Shown here in pieces: positions 1 through 9,143 of a stretch of DNA of 64,000 bases. Both the position numbers and the translations under genes were made by a program. The stretch comes from Streptomyces sp. PCS3-D2 (lineage in GTDB: Bacteria; Actinomycetota; Actinomycetes; Streptomycetales; Streptomycetaceae), in contig NZ_CP097800.1 of assembly GCF_000612545.2 (NCBI RefSeq), forward strand, positions 2,105,001 through 2,169,000, given 5' to 3'. The notes under the pieces are model-generated. The model saw only the letters and a list, made by a program, of their open reading frames with translations, had not been told where the DNA came from and ran no database searches. How positions within the stretch are numbered: the stretch's first letter is position 1; each line of letters opens with the position of its first letter.

Positions 1-356
1 AGCTTGGCCTCGATGAGGGCCAGCGTCAGCTTGGAGCCGATCAGCGGGATGTCCGGCTTCTCCCGCAGGAGGTAGGGGACGGCGCCGATGTGGTCTTCGT
101 GGCCGTGGGTGAGGACGATGCCCTCGATGTCGTCGAGGCGGTCCCGGATGGACGAGAAGTCCGGCAGGATCAGGTCGATGCCGGGCTGCTCCTCCTCGGG
201 AAAGAGGACACCGCAGTCGACGATCAGGAGGCGGCCGTCGTACTCGAAGACGGTCATGTTGCGGCCGATCTCGCCGAGGCCACCCAGGGGGGTGACCCTG
301 AGGCCGCCCTTGGGCAGCTTCGGCGGCGGACCGAGTTCCGGATGCGGATGGCTCAA
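1..356 (-). CDS. rnj: Ribonuclease J, N-terminal part (runs off the window)
   Basis: This is the first ~118 residues of RNase J, a metallo-beta-lactamase-fold endo/5'-exoribonuclease used in mRNA decay and rRNA maturation. The zinc-binding signature HGHEDHIG is visible, preceded by the family's conserved GGLGEIGRNM segment and a D-C-G-V turn near residue 47. I chose the TTG at 356 because GAGGAG lies seven bases upstream and the protein then begins SHPHPEL, as I recall for Streptomyces RNase J. The C-terminal two-thirds (beta-CASP and dimerisation domains) lie outside the window. It follows dapA on the same strand with a 123-bp gap. Confidence 0.9.
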   Translation of the reverse strand, partial: MSHPHPELGPPPKLPKGGLRVTPLGGLGEIGRNMTVFEYDGRLLIVDCGVLFPEEEQPGIDLILPDFSSIRDRLDDIEGIVLTHGHEDHIGAVPYLLREKPDIPLIGSKLTLALIEAK

Positions 357-376
357 AAGTGTCTCCTCACCACACA

Positions 377-403
377 CGCCACGTACCCGGAAGGCACGTG
401 GCG
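377..403 (-). terminator. Hairpin between dapA and RNase J
   Basis: An 8-bp perfect stem (CGCCACGT/ACGTGGCG, 377-384 and 396-403) with an 11-base loop lies 77 bases after the dapA stop and just ahead of the RNase J start. It could end the dapA transcript or be part of the RNase J leader. The stretch towards dapA is unusually T-rich for this genome. Confidence 0.4.
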
Positions 404-479
404 CGCATGTCATTCGTGCACTTGCTGTTGTCTGCTCTGTATTTGTTCGGTGGTGCTTATTGAGTTGTGAAGTCTGTTG

Positions 480-1379
480 TCAGAGCTGTACCCCGCCCGC
501 GGCAAGATCGATCTTGAGCTGGGCCGTCTCTTCGTCGGTCAGTTCGATCAGCGGGAGTCGCAGCGGGCCGGCCGGCAGGCCCTGGAGCTTCAGCGCGCCC
601 TTGGTCGTCATCACACCCTGGGTGCGGAACATCCCGGTGAAGACGGGGAGCAGCTTCTGGTGGATCTCGGCAGCCTTCTGGACGTCCCCGGCGAGGTGGG
701 CCTCCAGCATCGCCCGCAGCTCGGGCGTGACCAGGTGGCCCACGACGGAGACGAAGCCGACGGCGCCCACTGACAGGAGCGGCAGGTTCAGCATGTCGTC
801 GCCCGAGTACCAGGCGAGGCCGCTGCGTGCGATCGCCCAGCCGGCCTGGCCGAGGTCGCCCTTGGCGTCCTTGTTGGCCACGATACGGGGGTGCTCGGCC
901 AGCCGGACCAGGGTTTCGGTCTCGATCGGGACACCGCTGCGGCCGGGAATGTCGTAGAGCATGACCGGCAGCTCGGTGGCGTCGGCGATCGCCGTGAAGT
1001 GCCGGTAGAGGCCCTCCTGCGGGGGCTTGCTGTAGTACGGGGTCACGGCGAGCAGGCCGTGTGCGCCGGTGCGCTCGGCCTGGCGGGCCAGCTCCAGCGT
1101 GTGGCGGGTGTCGTTCGTACCGATGCCGGCGACCACGTGGGCGCGGTCTCCGACGGCTTCGAGGACGGCTCGTACGAGGTCGTTTTTCTCCGCGTCGGTG
1201 GTGGTGGGCGACTCGCCGGTGGTGCCGTTGATGATCAGACCGTCGTTGCCTGCGTCCACCAGGTGGACGGCGAGCTGCTGCGCGCCGTCGAGATCGAGAG
1301 CGCCATCCGCCGCGAACGGCGTGATCATGGCGGTGAGGACCCGCCCGAAGGGGGTCTGCGGAGTCGAGATCGGAGCCAT
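480..1379 (-). CDS. dapA: 4-hydroxy-tetrahydrodipicolinate synthase
   Basis: DapA condenses pyruvate with aspartate semialdehyde, the first committed step of the diaminopimelate/lysine pathway that feeds peptidoglycan. The 299-residue protein has the usual TIM-barrel length. It carries the GTTGESPT substrate loop, the YDIPGRSG segment with the catalytic tyrosine region, and the Schiff-base lysine in the NKDAKGD motif. An in-frame ATG eight codons upstream exists (1403), but starting at 1379 gives MAPISTPQTPFGR, the N-terminus I recall for Streptomyces DapA. dapB, a later step of the same pathway, lies ~3 kb away in the window. A promoter-like pair and a leader hairpin lie just upstream. Confidence 0.95.
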   Translation of the reverse strand: MAPISTPQTPFGRVLTAMITPFAADGALDLDGAQQLAVHLVDAGNDGLIINGTTGESPTTTDAEKNDLVRAVLEAVGDRAHVVAGIGTNDTRHTLELARQAERTGAHGLLAVTPYYSKPPQEGLYRHFTAIADATELPVMLYDIPGRSGVPIETETLVRLAEHPRIVANKDAKGDLGQAGWAIARSGLAWYSGDDMLNLPLLSVGAVGFVSVVGHLVTPELRAMLEAHLAGDVQKAAEIHQKLLPVFTGMFRTQGVMTTKGALKLQGLPAGPLRLPLIELTDEETAQLKIDLAAGGVQL

Positions 1380-1446
1380 GGGTAACACGCTACTCGCTGC
1401 CATGCTCGCGGTGTCCCCTCGGGGGACGTCAACAGGGTGTTGGACG

Positions 1447-1482
1447 CCGGCACTGCCTGCTCGGGGGTTCAGGCAGTGCCGG
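1447..1482 (-). terminator. 13-bp perfect hairpin between thyX and dapA
   Basis: CCGGCACTGCCTG (1447-1459) pairs perfectly with 1470-1482 around a 10-base loop. It may end thyX transcripts, whose stop is 108 bases upstream. It also falls just downstream of the predicted dapA transcription start, so it could act in the dapA leader. No T-run follows. Confidence 0.55.
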
Positions 1483-1494
1483 GTCCGTTTGATC

Positions 1495-1524
1495 AGCCTA
1501 GATGAAGTTTACGAAACGTCGCAA
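1495..1524 (-). promoter_or_regulatory. Candidate dapA promoter
   Basis: On the minus strand TTGCGA (1524-1519) and TAGGCT (1500-1495) are spaced by 18 bases, close to the Streptomyces vegetative consensus (TTGAC-N17/18-TAGRRT). Just upstream lie a TACGGA/TCCGTA inverted repeat (1525-1551) and the palindrome GTACATCTGTAC (1549-1560), which might be operator elements. Inferred by eye only. Confidence 0.35.
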
Positions 1525-1589
1525 TACGGACACTTCGGACTTGACTCCGTACATCTGTACGCTGCGGGCACATCGGCCTGCAACGGCTC

Positions 1590-2330
1590 TTACGGGGCAA
1601 CGCGACCGTTGCCGTTGTACGCGGCGTACGTCAGCGGCATGAGCCGGGCCCAGTGCTGCTCCATCTTCTCGCCGACCATCTCGATCTCCCGCTGCGGGAA
1701 GGACGGGACGGTGGCGAGCTCGTGCTGGGTGCGCAGACCGAGGAAGTGCATCAGCGAGCGCGCGTTGCAGGTGGCGTACATCGAGGAGAACAGGCCGACC
1801 GGCAGGACCGAACGGGCCACCTCTCGGGCCACGCCCGCGGCGAGCATCTCCCGGTAGGCCTCGTACGCCTGCACGTACGAGTCCTCCATGACGCGCGCGG
1901 TCAGCTCTTGCTGCGCCTGGGTGCCCTCGACGAAGACGTACTTGCCGGGGCGGCCCTCCTGGACGAGCTTGCGCTCGGCGTCGGGGACGTAGAAGACCGG
2001 TTCGAGCTCCCTGTAGCGGCCCGACTCCTCGTTGTACGACCAGCCCACGCGGTGCCGCATGAACTCGCGGAAGACGAAGATCGGGGCGCTGATGAAGAAG
2101 GTCATCGAGTTGTGCTCGAAGGGGCTGCCGTGACGGTCCCGCATCAGGTAGTTGATGAGCCCCTTCGAGCGCTCCGGGTCCTTCTGGAGCTCCTCCAGCG
2201 ACTGCTCGCCGGCCGTGGAGACACGAGCCGCCCAGAGCACGTCGGAGTCGGCAGCGGAGTGCTTTACCAGCTCCACCGTCACGTCGCTGCGGAAGCTGGG
2301 TTTCAGATCTGAAGCGGCGGTCTCGCTCAC
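1590..2330 (-). CDS. thyX: Flavin-dependent thymidylate synthase ThyX
   Basis: ThyX makes dTMP from dUMP using methylene-tetrahydrofolate and FAD, with no relation to ThyA. The diagnostic motif is present as RHRVGWSYNEESGRYR, matching RHR-x5-6-S-x-R. The 246-residue length is normal for actinobacterial ThyX. I used the GTG at 2330, which has GGAAGGA six bases upstream, rather than the longer open frame from 2369, because the extra N-terminal residues have no counterpart in the family as I remember it. It lies on the same strand as dapA but is separated from it by a strong hairpin, so it is probably its own unit. Confidence 0.95.
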   Translation of the reverse strand: MSETAASDLKPSFRSDVTVELVKHSAADSDVLWAARVSTAGEQSLEELQKDPERSKGLINYLMRDRHGSPFEHNSMTFFISAPIFVFREFMRHRVGWSYNEESGRYRELEPVFYVPDAERKLVQEGRPGKYVFVEGTQAQQELTARVMEDSYVQAYEAYREMLAAGVAREVARSVLPVGLFSSMYATCNARSLMHFLGLRTQHELATVPSFPQREIEMVGEKMEQHWARLMPLTYAAYNGNGRVAP

Positions 2331-2543
2331 CGGGGGTCCTTCCAAACGTGCGTCCTGGGGCGCGCCCACTCTACGGCGCGCCTCGCCGGTCCCCGTGCAC
2401 GCTCACCTGCCGCCGGTGCACCGGCGCAGCTGACGCGCAGCCACGAATTCCGGTCGATGTCCGCATATCCGGCACGGATTGGGCGGCTCGTACGTCCTAC
2501 AGGACAGAACGCACCCGCATCGAGCCCGAGGAGATTGCCTCTC

Positions 2544-2783
2544 ATGTTTCGCCGGAGCGAACCCGTCCCGTTCGCCTTCGTCGCCGAGGCCGACCGCTTC
2601 CGCAGCAATGTCACTCCACCGCCGCGCGAGCGCCTGGGCAGGGCCCAGTTGACCGCCCGTAGTCTGGTCGGCCTGACCGTGGTCGCGGGGCTCGCCGGCT
2701 CGCTGCTCTTCGGGATACCCGCACTGCAGCCGAACAAGGCCCCGGAGAAGTCGCAGCAGTCGACTGCGTCCGAGGGGCGGTAG
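2544..2783 (+). CDS. Small single-pass membrane protein
   Basis: This 79-residue protein starts at an ATG preceded by GAGGAG about ten bases upstream. It has a charged N-terminal half (RRSEPV, then RFRSN) and one hydrophobic segment around residues 40-60 (LVGLTVVAGLAGSLLFGIPA). A short polar Q/S-rich tail follows. It is divergent from thyX and 48 bp ahead of another membrane protein, so the two may be co-transcribed. I do not recognise a family function; similar small proteins sit at this place in other Streptomyces. It is real rather than a shadow because of the ribosome site and the well-formed membrane segment. Confidence 0.75.
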   Translation: MFRRSEPVPFAFVAEADRFRSNVTPPPRERLGRAQLTARSLVGLTVVAGLAGSLLFGIPALQPNKAPEKSQQSTASEGR

Positions 2784-2831
2784 CCTCACGGGCACAGCCC
2801 TACCGAACGTGCATGTGAGTGAGGTCCAGCC

Positions 2832-3395
2832 GTGCCCCTGCCCTTCCTGACGGCCGACGGCGTGTCCGACGCGGACGACGACGGCGACGAGGTCCTGGCC
2901 CACGCCGACGACGACCGCTGGCAACGCCCCTACCGGCCCGGCCCCTGGCGCGTGGCCATCTCCGCGGTGCTGCTGCTGCTGTCCGCCTTCATGCTCCTGG
3001 CCACCATGATCGTCGCCTTCGCCGGCGGCGGCTGGGGCGGCGCGGGCGCGTGCCTGGTCGCCGCACTCGCCGTCCTCGCTTCGGCGCTGCAGATGCTGCG
3101 CGTGGGCGTATGGGTCAGCCGTACGGGCCTGCGCAGGGTCGGCTTCTTCGTCACCCGGACGATCGCCTGGAACGCTGTCACCGAGATCCGCACGGTGCAG
3201 CAGCCGGTGCGCTGGCTCGGCCTGCCGCGGACCGTTCAGGGGCAGGCACTGACGGTGTCCGCCCGGGGCGTCGAGGAGCCGCCGGTGCTGCTGACCGACC
3301 ACAGCGCCGACTTCCTGTCACGGGCCGAGGCCTTCGACCGGGCCGCGGACGCGGTCGAAGCCTGGGCCGAGGAGTACCGGCCGGTGCCCGCCTGA
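2832..3395 (+). CDS. PH-domain-like membrane protein
   Basis: The 187-residue product starts at GTG with GTGAGTGAGG upstream. An acidic N-terminus rich in aspartate (residues 10-28) precedes two membrane segments (about 42-62 and 67-87). A soluble C-terminal part follows, in which a WVSRTGLRRVGFF segment and a DAVEAWAEEY helix resemble bacterial PH-domain (DUF3093/bPH-type) membrane proteins. No catalytic residues are evident. It follows the small membrane protein by 48 bp on the same strand. Its transcript converges on the dapB-linked gene and ends at a perfect bidirectional hairpin. The bPH assignment is an inference from layout, not from a strong motif. Confidence 0.7.
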   Translation: MPLPFLTADGVSDADDDGDEVLAHADDDRWQRPYRPGPWRVAISAVLLLLSAFMLLATMIVAFAGGGWGGAGACLVAALAVLASALQMLRVGVWVSRTGLRRVGFFVTRTIAWNAVTEIRTVQQPVRWLGLPRTVQGQALTVSARGVEEPPVLLTDHSADFLSRAEAFDRAADAVEAWAEEYRPVPA

Positions 3396-3433
3396 CCCCG
3401 GGTCGCGGGGTACGACGGGACACGCCGCGAAGG

Positions 3434-3462
3434 GCCCGTACAGGTGTCAGACCTGTACGGGC
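3434..3462. terminator. Bidirectional terminator hairpin
   Basis: GCCCGTACAGGT (3434-3445) pairs perfectly with 3451-3462 around a 5-base loop. It sits between convergent genes and overlaps the last codons and stop of the minus-strand gene ending at 3447. Confidence 0.8.
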
Positions 3463-3899
3463 TTCTTGTCGTGCAGGGCGATCGCCCGCTGCATGGCCTT
3501 GCGCGCCCGCGGGGTGTCCCGGGCGTCGTGGTAGGCGACGGCCAGCCGGAACCAGCTGCGCCAGTCCCCCGGCGCGTCCTCGGTCTCGGCCTTGCGGCGT
3601 GCGAAGACCTCGTCGGCGGAATCCCGCAGGATCCGGCCGTACTGGTCGCGCTCCAGCTCGTCCACGGGCAGTCCGCCCTCGGCCTCCAGCTCAACGGCCA
3701 GCTGGTTGGCCCTGGTGACGAACTGCGTGTTCTTCCACAGGAACCAGACGCCGATGAACGGCAGGATCAGCACGGCCACCCCGAAGGTGACGGTGAGCCA
3801 GGTGCCCTGTCGGATCAGCAGCAGTCCCCGGCTGCCGACCAGGACGAAGTAGACGACCAGCACGGCGGCCGTGATGAAATACGTGATCTTCGCGCGCAT
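3447..3899 (-). CDS. Membrane protein with TPR-like C-terminus
   Basis: The 150-residue protein has two N-terminal membrane helices (about 5-27 and 36-54) followed by a soluble helical region. The segment WRSWFRLAVAYHDARDTP, followed by a second helix with RARKAMQRAIAL, has the spacing of a single tetratricopeptide repeat. It lies 15 bp downstream of dapB and is almost certainly co-transcribed with it. No enzymatic motif is visible, and a scaffold or assembly role is only a guess. Its stop codon lies inside the bidirectional terminator shared with the gene on the other strand. Confidence 0.75.
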   Translation of the reverse strand: MRAKITYFITAAVLVVYFVLVGSRGLLLIRQGTWLTVTFGVAVLILPFIGVWFLWKNTQFVTRANQLAVELEAEGGLPVDELERDQYGRILRDSADEVFARRKAETEDAPGDWRSWFRLAVAYHDARDTPRARKAMQRAIALHDKKPVQV

Positions 3900-3914
3900 C
3901 GTGAATCAGTCCGG

Positions 3915-4768
<854 letters not shown>

Positions 4769-4769
<1 letters not shown>

Positions 4770-6148
4770 TAGGCGACGACCCCGTCGAGGCGGGCGGCCT
4801 GCTTCTCCTTCAGCGGGCCGATGACCGCCAGCGAGGGCCGCTGGGCCAGCACGTCCTGGGCGACCGCGCGGACGTCGTCCGGGGTCACGGCAGCGATCTG
4901 GGCGAGCATGTCGTCGACCGACATCTGGTCGCCCCAGCACAGCTCGCTCTTGCCGATCCGGTTCATGAGCGCGCCGGTGTCCTCCAGGCCGAGGACGGTG
5001 GAGCCCGAGAGCTGGCCGATGGCCCGCTTGATCTCCTCGTCGCCGATCCCGTCGGCGGCGACCTTGTCGAGCTCGTCGCGGCAGATCCGCAGGACGTCGT
5101 GGACCTGGCTGGGCCGGCAGCCCGCGTACACGCCGAAGAGGCCGGTGTCGGCGAAGCCCGAGGTGTACGAGTACACGCTGTAGGCCAGGCCCCGCTTCTC
5201 GCGGACCTCCTGGAAGAGGCGGGAGGACATGCCGCCACCGAGGGCGGTGTTCAGCACACCGAGCGCCCAGCGGCGCCCGTCCGTGCGAGCCAGGCCGGGC
5301 ATGCCGAGGACCACGTGCGCCTGCTCGGTCTTGCGGCTCACCAGGTCGACCCGGCCGGCGGAGCGGATGCGCCGGGTGCCGGTGCGCGGGCCGATCGGCT
5401 CCGCGTCGGTGCGGGTCAGGGCGCCGGCCCTCTCGAAGGCGGCGCGGACCTGGCGTACGACCTTGTTGTGGTCGACGTTGCCTGCGGCGGCCACGACCAG
5501 GTGGGTCGGGTCGTAGTGCTTCTTGTAGAAGCGGCGGATCCGGTCGGCGCCGAGGGCGTTGATCGTGTCGACGGTGCCCAGGACGGGCCGGCCCAGCGGG
5601 GTGTCACCGTACATGGTCTGCGCAAACAGGTCGTGGACCATGTCGCCCGGGTCGTCCTCGGTCATCGCGATCTCTTCGAGGATGACCCCGCGCTCGGCGT
5701 CGACGTCCTCCTCGCGGATCAGCGAGCCGGTGAGCATGTCGCAGACCACGTCGATGGCGAGCGGCAGGTCGGTGTCGAGCACCCGTGCGTAGTAGCAGGT
5801 GTACTCCTTCGCCGTGAAGGCGTTCATCTCGCCGCCGACCGCATCGATCGCGGAGGAGATGTCGAGGGCGCTGCGCCTGGCGGTGCCCTTGAAGAGGAGG
5901 TGCTCCAGGTAGTGCGTGGCGCCGTTCAGCGTGGGCGTCTCGTCGCGGGAGCCGACGTGCGCCCAGATGCCGAAGGTGGCGGAGCGGACGGAGGGCAGCG
6001 TCTCGGTGACGACGCGCAGTCCGCCGGGCAGGACGGTGCGGCGCACGGTGCCGATGCCGTTCTGCCCCTTGAGCAGGGTTTGGGTACGGGCGACGGCCCG
6101 CCCCTCCGAAGAGGGGCGGGCCGTCACACGGGAACTACGCGACGTCAC
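4769..6148 (-). CDS. M16-family zinc peptidase (processing-peptidase-like)
   Basis: This is a pitrilysin/insulinase-family metallopeptidase of 459 residues. It has the inverted zinc motif HYLEH (residues 79-83) followed by an ERGVILEEI segment carrying the distal zinc glutamate, so the active site looks intact. The C-terminal homologous half includes the R/Y substrate-binding stretch around [11 protein letters not shown]. The GTG start overlaps the pnp TGA by four bases (GTGA), implying translational coupling. Pairing of an M16 peptidase with pnp is typical of actinobacteria and Firmicutes. Oddly, a perfect 15-bp UUCG-capped hairpin (6092-6125) lies inside codons 8-19 of this gene. The physiological substrate is unknown. 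Confidence 0.9.
6092..6125 (-). promoter_or_regulatory. UUCG-capped 15-bp hairpin at the pnp/M16 junction
   Basis: On the minus strand a perfect 15-bp stem (6125-6111 with 6106-6092) is closed by C(UUCG)G, the unusually stable tetraloop. It starts 19 bases after the pnp stop and lies wholly in the coding start of the M16 gene. It could be a 3'-end stabiliser or processing site for pnp mRNA, or an attenuator of M16 expression. Confidence 0.7.
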
Positions 6149-8382
6149 TTGTCGGAGTCGTCCTTGTCAGCCTCGTCGGCGGCGTCCTCGCCCTCGATCA
6201 CGGGGATCAGGGAGAGCTTGCCGCGCTGGTCGATCTCGGCGATCTCGACCTGGACCTTGGCGCCGACCCCGAGCACGTCCTCGACGTTCTCCACGCGCTT
6301 GCCACCGGCGAGCTTGCGGATCTGCGAGATGTGCAGCAGGCCGTCCTTGCCGGGGAGCAGGGAGACGAAGGCACCGAAGGTGGTGGTCTTGACGACCGTA
6401 CCCAGGTAGCGCTCGCCGACCTCCGGCATGGTCGGGTTGGCGATGCCGTTGATCGTGGCGCGGGCGGCCTCGGCGGCCGGTCCGTCCGCGGCACCGATGT
6501 AGATGGTGCCGTCGTCCTCGATCGTGATCTCGGCGCCGGTGTCCTCCTGGATCTGGTTGATCATCTTGCCCTTGGGGCCGATGACCTCACCGATCTTGTC
6601 CACCGGGATCTTGACGGTGATGATCCGCGGGGCGTTCGGGGACATCTCGTCCGGCGTGTCGATCGCTTCCATCATCACGTCGAGGATGTGGAGACGGGCG
6701 TCGCGGGCCTGCTTGAGGGCGGCGGCCAGGACGGAGGCCGGGATGCCGTCGAGCTTGGTGTCCAGCTGGAGCGCGGTGACGAACTCCTTGGTGCCGGCGA
6801 CCTTGAAGTCCATGTCGCCGAAGGCGTCCTCCGCACCGAGGATGTCGGTGAGGGCGACGTAGTGGGTCTTGCCGTCGATCTCCTGGGAGATCAGGCCCAT
6901 GGCGATACCGGCGACGGGGGCCTTGAGGGGCACACCGGCGTTCAGCAGCGACATGGTGGAGGCGCAGACCGAGCCCATGGACGTCGAGCCGTTGGAGCCG
7001 AGGGCCTCGGACACCTGGCGGATCGCGTAGGGGAACTCCTCGCGGGTGGGCAGGACCGGCACGATCGCGCGCTCGGCGAGCGCGCCGTGGCCGATCTCGC
7101 GGCGCTTGGGCGAACCGACGCGGCCGGTCTCGCCGACGGAGTACGGCGGGAAGTTGTAGTTGTGCATGTAGCGCTTGCGGGTCACCGGGGAGAGGGTGTC
7201 CAGCTGCTGCTCCATGCGGAGCATGTTGAGGGTGGTGACGCCCAGGATCTGGGTCTCGCCACGCTCGAAGAGCGCCGAGCCGTGCACGCGCGGGATGGCC
7301 TCGACCTCGGCGGCGAGGGTGCGGATGTCGGTGATCCCGCGGCCGTCGATGCGGACCTTGTCCTTGATGACGCGCTCGCGCACCAGGGCCTTGGTCAGGC
7401 TGCGGTAGGCGGCGGAGATCTCCTTCTCGCGGCCCTCGAAGGCCGGGAGGAGCTTCTCGGCGGCGATCTCCTTGACGCGGTCCAGCTCGGCCTCGCGGTC
7501 CTGCTTGCCCGCGATGGTCAGCGCCTGGGAGAGCTCGCCCTTGACGGCGGCCGCGAGGGCCTCGTAGACGTCGTCCTGGTAGTCCAGGAAGACCGGGAAC
7601 TCGCCCTCGGGCTTGGCGGCCTTGGCGGCCAGGTCGGCCTGGGCCTTGCAGAGGACCTTGATGAACGGCTTCGCGGCTTCGAGGCCCGCGGCCACGATCT
7701 CCTCGGTCGGCGCCTCGGCGCCGCCCTTGACGAGGGCGATGGTCTTCTCGGTGGCCTCGGCCTCGACCATCATGATCGCGACGTCGCCGTCCTCCAGGGT
7801 GCGGCCGGCGACCACCATGTCGAAGACGGCGTCCTCGAGCTCGGTGTGCGTCGGGAACGCCACCCACTGGCCGCGGATCAGCGCGACGCGGACGCCGCCG
7901 ATCGGGCCGGAGAAGGGCAGGCCGGCGAGCTGCGTGGACGCGGACGCGGCGTTGATCGCGATGACGTCGTACAGGTGGTCCGGGTTGAGCGCCATGACGG
8001 TGGCGACGACCTGGATCTCGTTGCGCAGGCCCTTCTTGAAGGACGGGCGCAGCGGGCGGTCGATCAGGCGGCAGGTGAGGATCGCGTCCTCGGAAGGGCG
8101 GCCCTCACGGCGGAAGAAGGAGCCGGGGATCTTGCCGGCCGCGTACTGGCGCTCCTCGACGTCCACCGTCAGGGGGAAGAAGTCGAGCTGGTCCTTGGGC
8201 TTCTTCGACGCGGTGGTGGCGGACAGCACCATCGTGTCGTCGTCCAGGTAGGCGACGGCGGAGCCGGCGGCCTGGCGGGCCAGGCGGCCCGTCTCGAAGC
8301 GGATGGTGCGGGTGCCGAAGGAACCGTTGTCAATGACGGCCTCGGCGTAGTGGGTCTCGTTCTCCACTAGCGTTTTCTCCAT
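6145..8382 (-). CDS. pnp: Polyribonucleotide nucleotidyltransferase (PNPase)
   Basis: PNPase degrades RNA phosphorolytically from the 3' end and, in Streptomyces, also adds 3' tails. The 745-residue protein has the two RNase PH-like halves (the N-terminal one with [12 protein letters not shown], the C-terminal core with [14 protein letters not shown]). A KH domain ([13 protein letters not shown]) and an S1 domain ([18 protein letters not shown] to HISQIR) follow, ending in an acidic tail. ATG 8382 has GGAG upstream, and a GTG five codons later is also possible. It follows rpsO by 292 bp. In S. coelicolor rpsO-pnp is co-transcribed and the intergenic hairpin is cut by RNase III, so similar autoregulation is likely here. 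Confidence 0.97.
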   Translation of the reverse strand: MEKTLVENETHYAEAVIDNGSFGTRTIRFETGRLARQAAGSAVAYLDDDTMVLSATTASKKPKDQLDFFPLTVDVEERQYAAGKIPGSFFRREGRPSEDAILTCRLIDRPLRPSFKKGLRNEIQVVATVMALNPDHLYDVIAINAASASTQLAGLPFSGPIGGVRVALIRGQWVAFPTHTELEDAVFDMVVAGRTLEDGDVAIMMVEAEATEKTIALVKGGAEAPTEEIVAAGLEAAKPFIKVLCKAQADLAAKAAKPEGEFPVFLDYQDDVYEALAAAVKGELSQALTIAGKQDREAELDRVKEIAAEKLLPAFEGREKEISAAYRSLTKALVRERVIKDKVRIDGRGITDIRTLAAEVEAIPRVHGSALFERGETQILGVTTLNMLRMEQQLDTLSPVTRKRYMHNYNFPPYSVGETGRVGSPKRREIGHGALAERAIVPVLPTREEFPYAIRQVSEALGSNGSTSMGSVCASTMSLLNAGVPLKAPVAGIAMGLISQEIDGKTHYVALTDILGAEDAFGDMDFKVAGTKEFVTALQLDTKLDGIPASVLAAALKQARDARLHILDVMMEAIDTPDEMSPNAPRIITVKIPVDKIGEVIGPKGKMINQIQEDTGAEITIEDDGTIYIGAADGPAAEAARATINGIANPTMPEVGERYLGTVVKTTTFGAFVSLLPGKDGLLHISQIRKLAGGKRVENVEDVLGVGAKVQVEIAEIDQRGKLSLIPVIEGEDAADEADKDDSDK

Positions 8383-8629
8383 TTTCGTCGTCTCCGTCCG
8401 CCGCCCGTGTGGCGGAGGACGGTTGCGGAGAAGCGCTCCTGGGGTGCTGGCCGGTCTTCGATCGAAGCACCCGGTCCGTTGCCCGTGCGGGGCATTCCGG
8501 GTGCCACTACCGAGGACCGGCGGCGTGGGAGGGCGCTCCTCCTCTTCAGTTGTGCACGTCTCGTCGTCGGACGTACACGTGCGTCCGTTCCAGACTACAA
8601 AGGGACCGGTCCGTACCGCACGTACAGCA

Positions 8630-8665
8630 AAGGGAGCGGCCCCCGGATGTGGGAACCGCTCCCTT
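8630..8665 (-). terminator. rpsO-pnp intergenic hairpin
   Basis: A 10-bp stem AAGGGAGCGG (8630-8639 with 8656-8665) with a 16-base loop lies ten bases after the rpsO stop. It matches the position of the readthrough hairpin known in S. coelicolor rpsO-pnp. The rest of the 292-bp gap (8383-8674) holds no gene I can support and presumably contains the pnp promoter. Confidence 0.75.
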
Positions 8666-8674
8666 CACGGCGTC

Positions 8675-8962
8675 TTACTTGGCGCCGGCCGCACCGCGGC
8701 GGATGCCGAGGCGCTCGACCAGCGTACGGAAGCGCTGGATGTCCTTCTTGGCCAGGTACTGCAGCAGGCGGCGACGCTGGCCGACCAGGATCAGCAGACC
8801 ACGACGGGAGTGGTGGTCGTGCTTGTGGGTCTTGAGGTGCTCGGTCAGGTCCGAGATGCGGCGGGACAGCATCGCGACCTGGACCTCGGGGGAGCCGGTG
8901 TCGCCCTCCTTGGCACCGAACTCGGTGATGATCTGCTTCTTCGTAGCGGCGTCGAGCGGCAC
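8675..8962 (-). CDS. rpsO: 30S ribosomal protein S15
   Basis: S15 binds 16S rRNA in the central domain and is an early assembly protein. The 95-residue product has the family core, including [11 protein letters not shown], the [15 protein letters not shown] segment and the rRNA-contacting RRRLLQYL. I chose the GTG at 8962, preceded by GAGGAG at six bases and giving the normal length. The longer open frame back to 8992 adds a basic ten-residue extension with no ribosome site. It is followed by the intergenic hairpin and pnp. Confidence 0.96.
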   Translation of the reverse strand: MPLDAATKKQIITEFGAKEGDTGSPEVQVAMLSRRISDLTEHLKTHKHDHHSRRGLLILVGQRRRLLQYLAKKDIQRFRTLVERLGIRRGAAGAK

Positions 8963-9143
8963 GCGTACTCCTCGTTTGGTCTTCGTTGCCACCGAGTGCC
9001 CCAGGTCTGAGTCTCTGGGGAGCTTCCGTTACTCGGGAGGCGGGGTCCGCTGAGCGCAGTCCACAGACCCTCCGAGGGGAATCCGGGAGACGCGTACACA
9101 TACGGCCGTCACACAGCGTACCAGGCTGCCGCTCCGCCCCGTC

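Noticed and set aside
6331..8370. A 679-codon open frame antisense to pnp
   Set aside because: Composition-driven shadow; pnp carries all PNPase, KH and S1 motifs.
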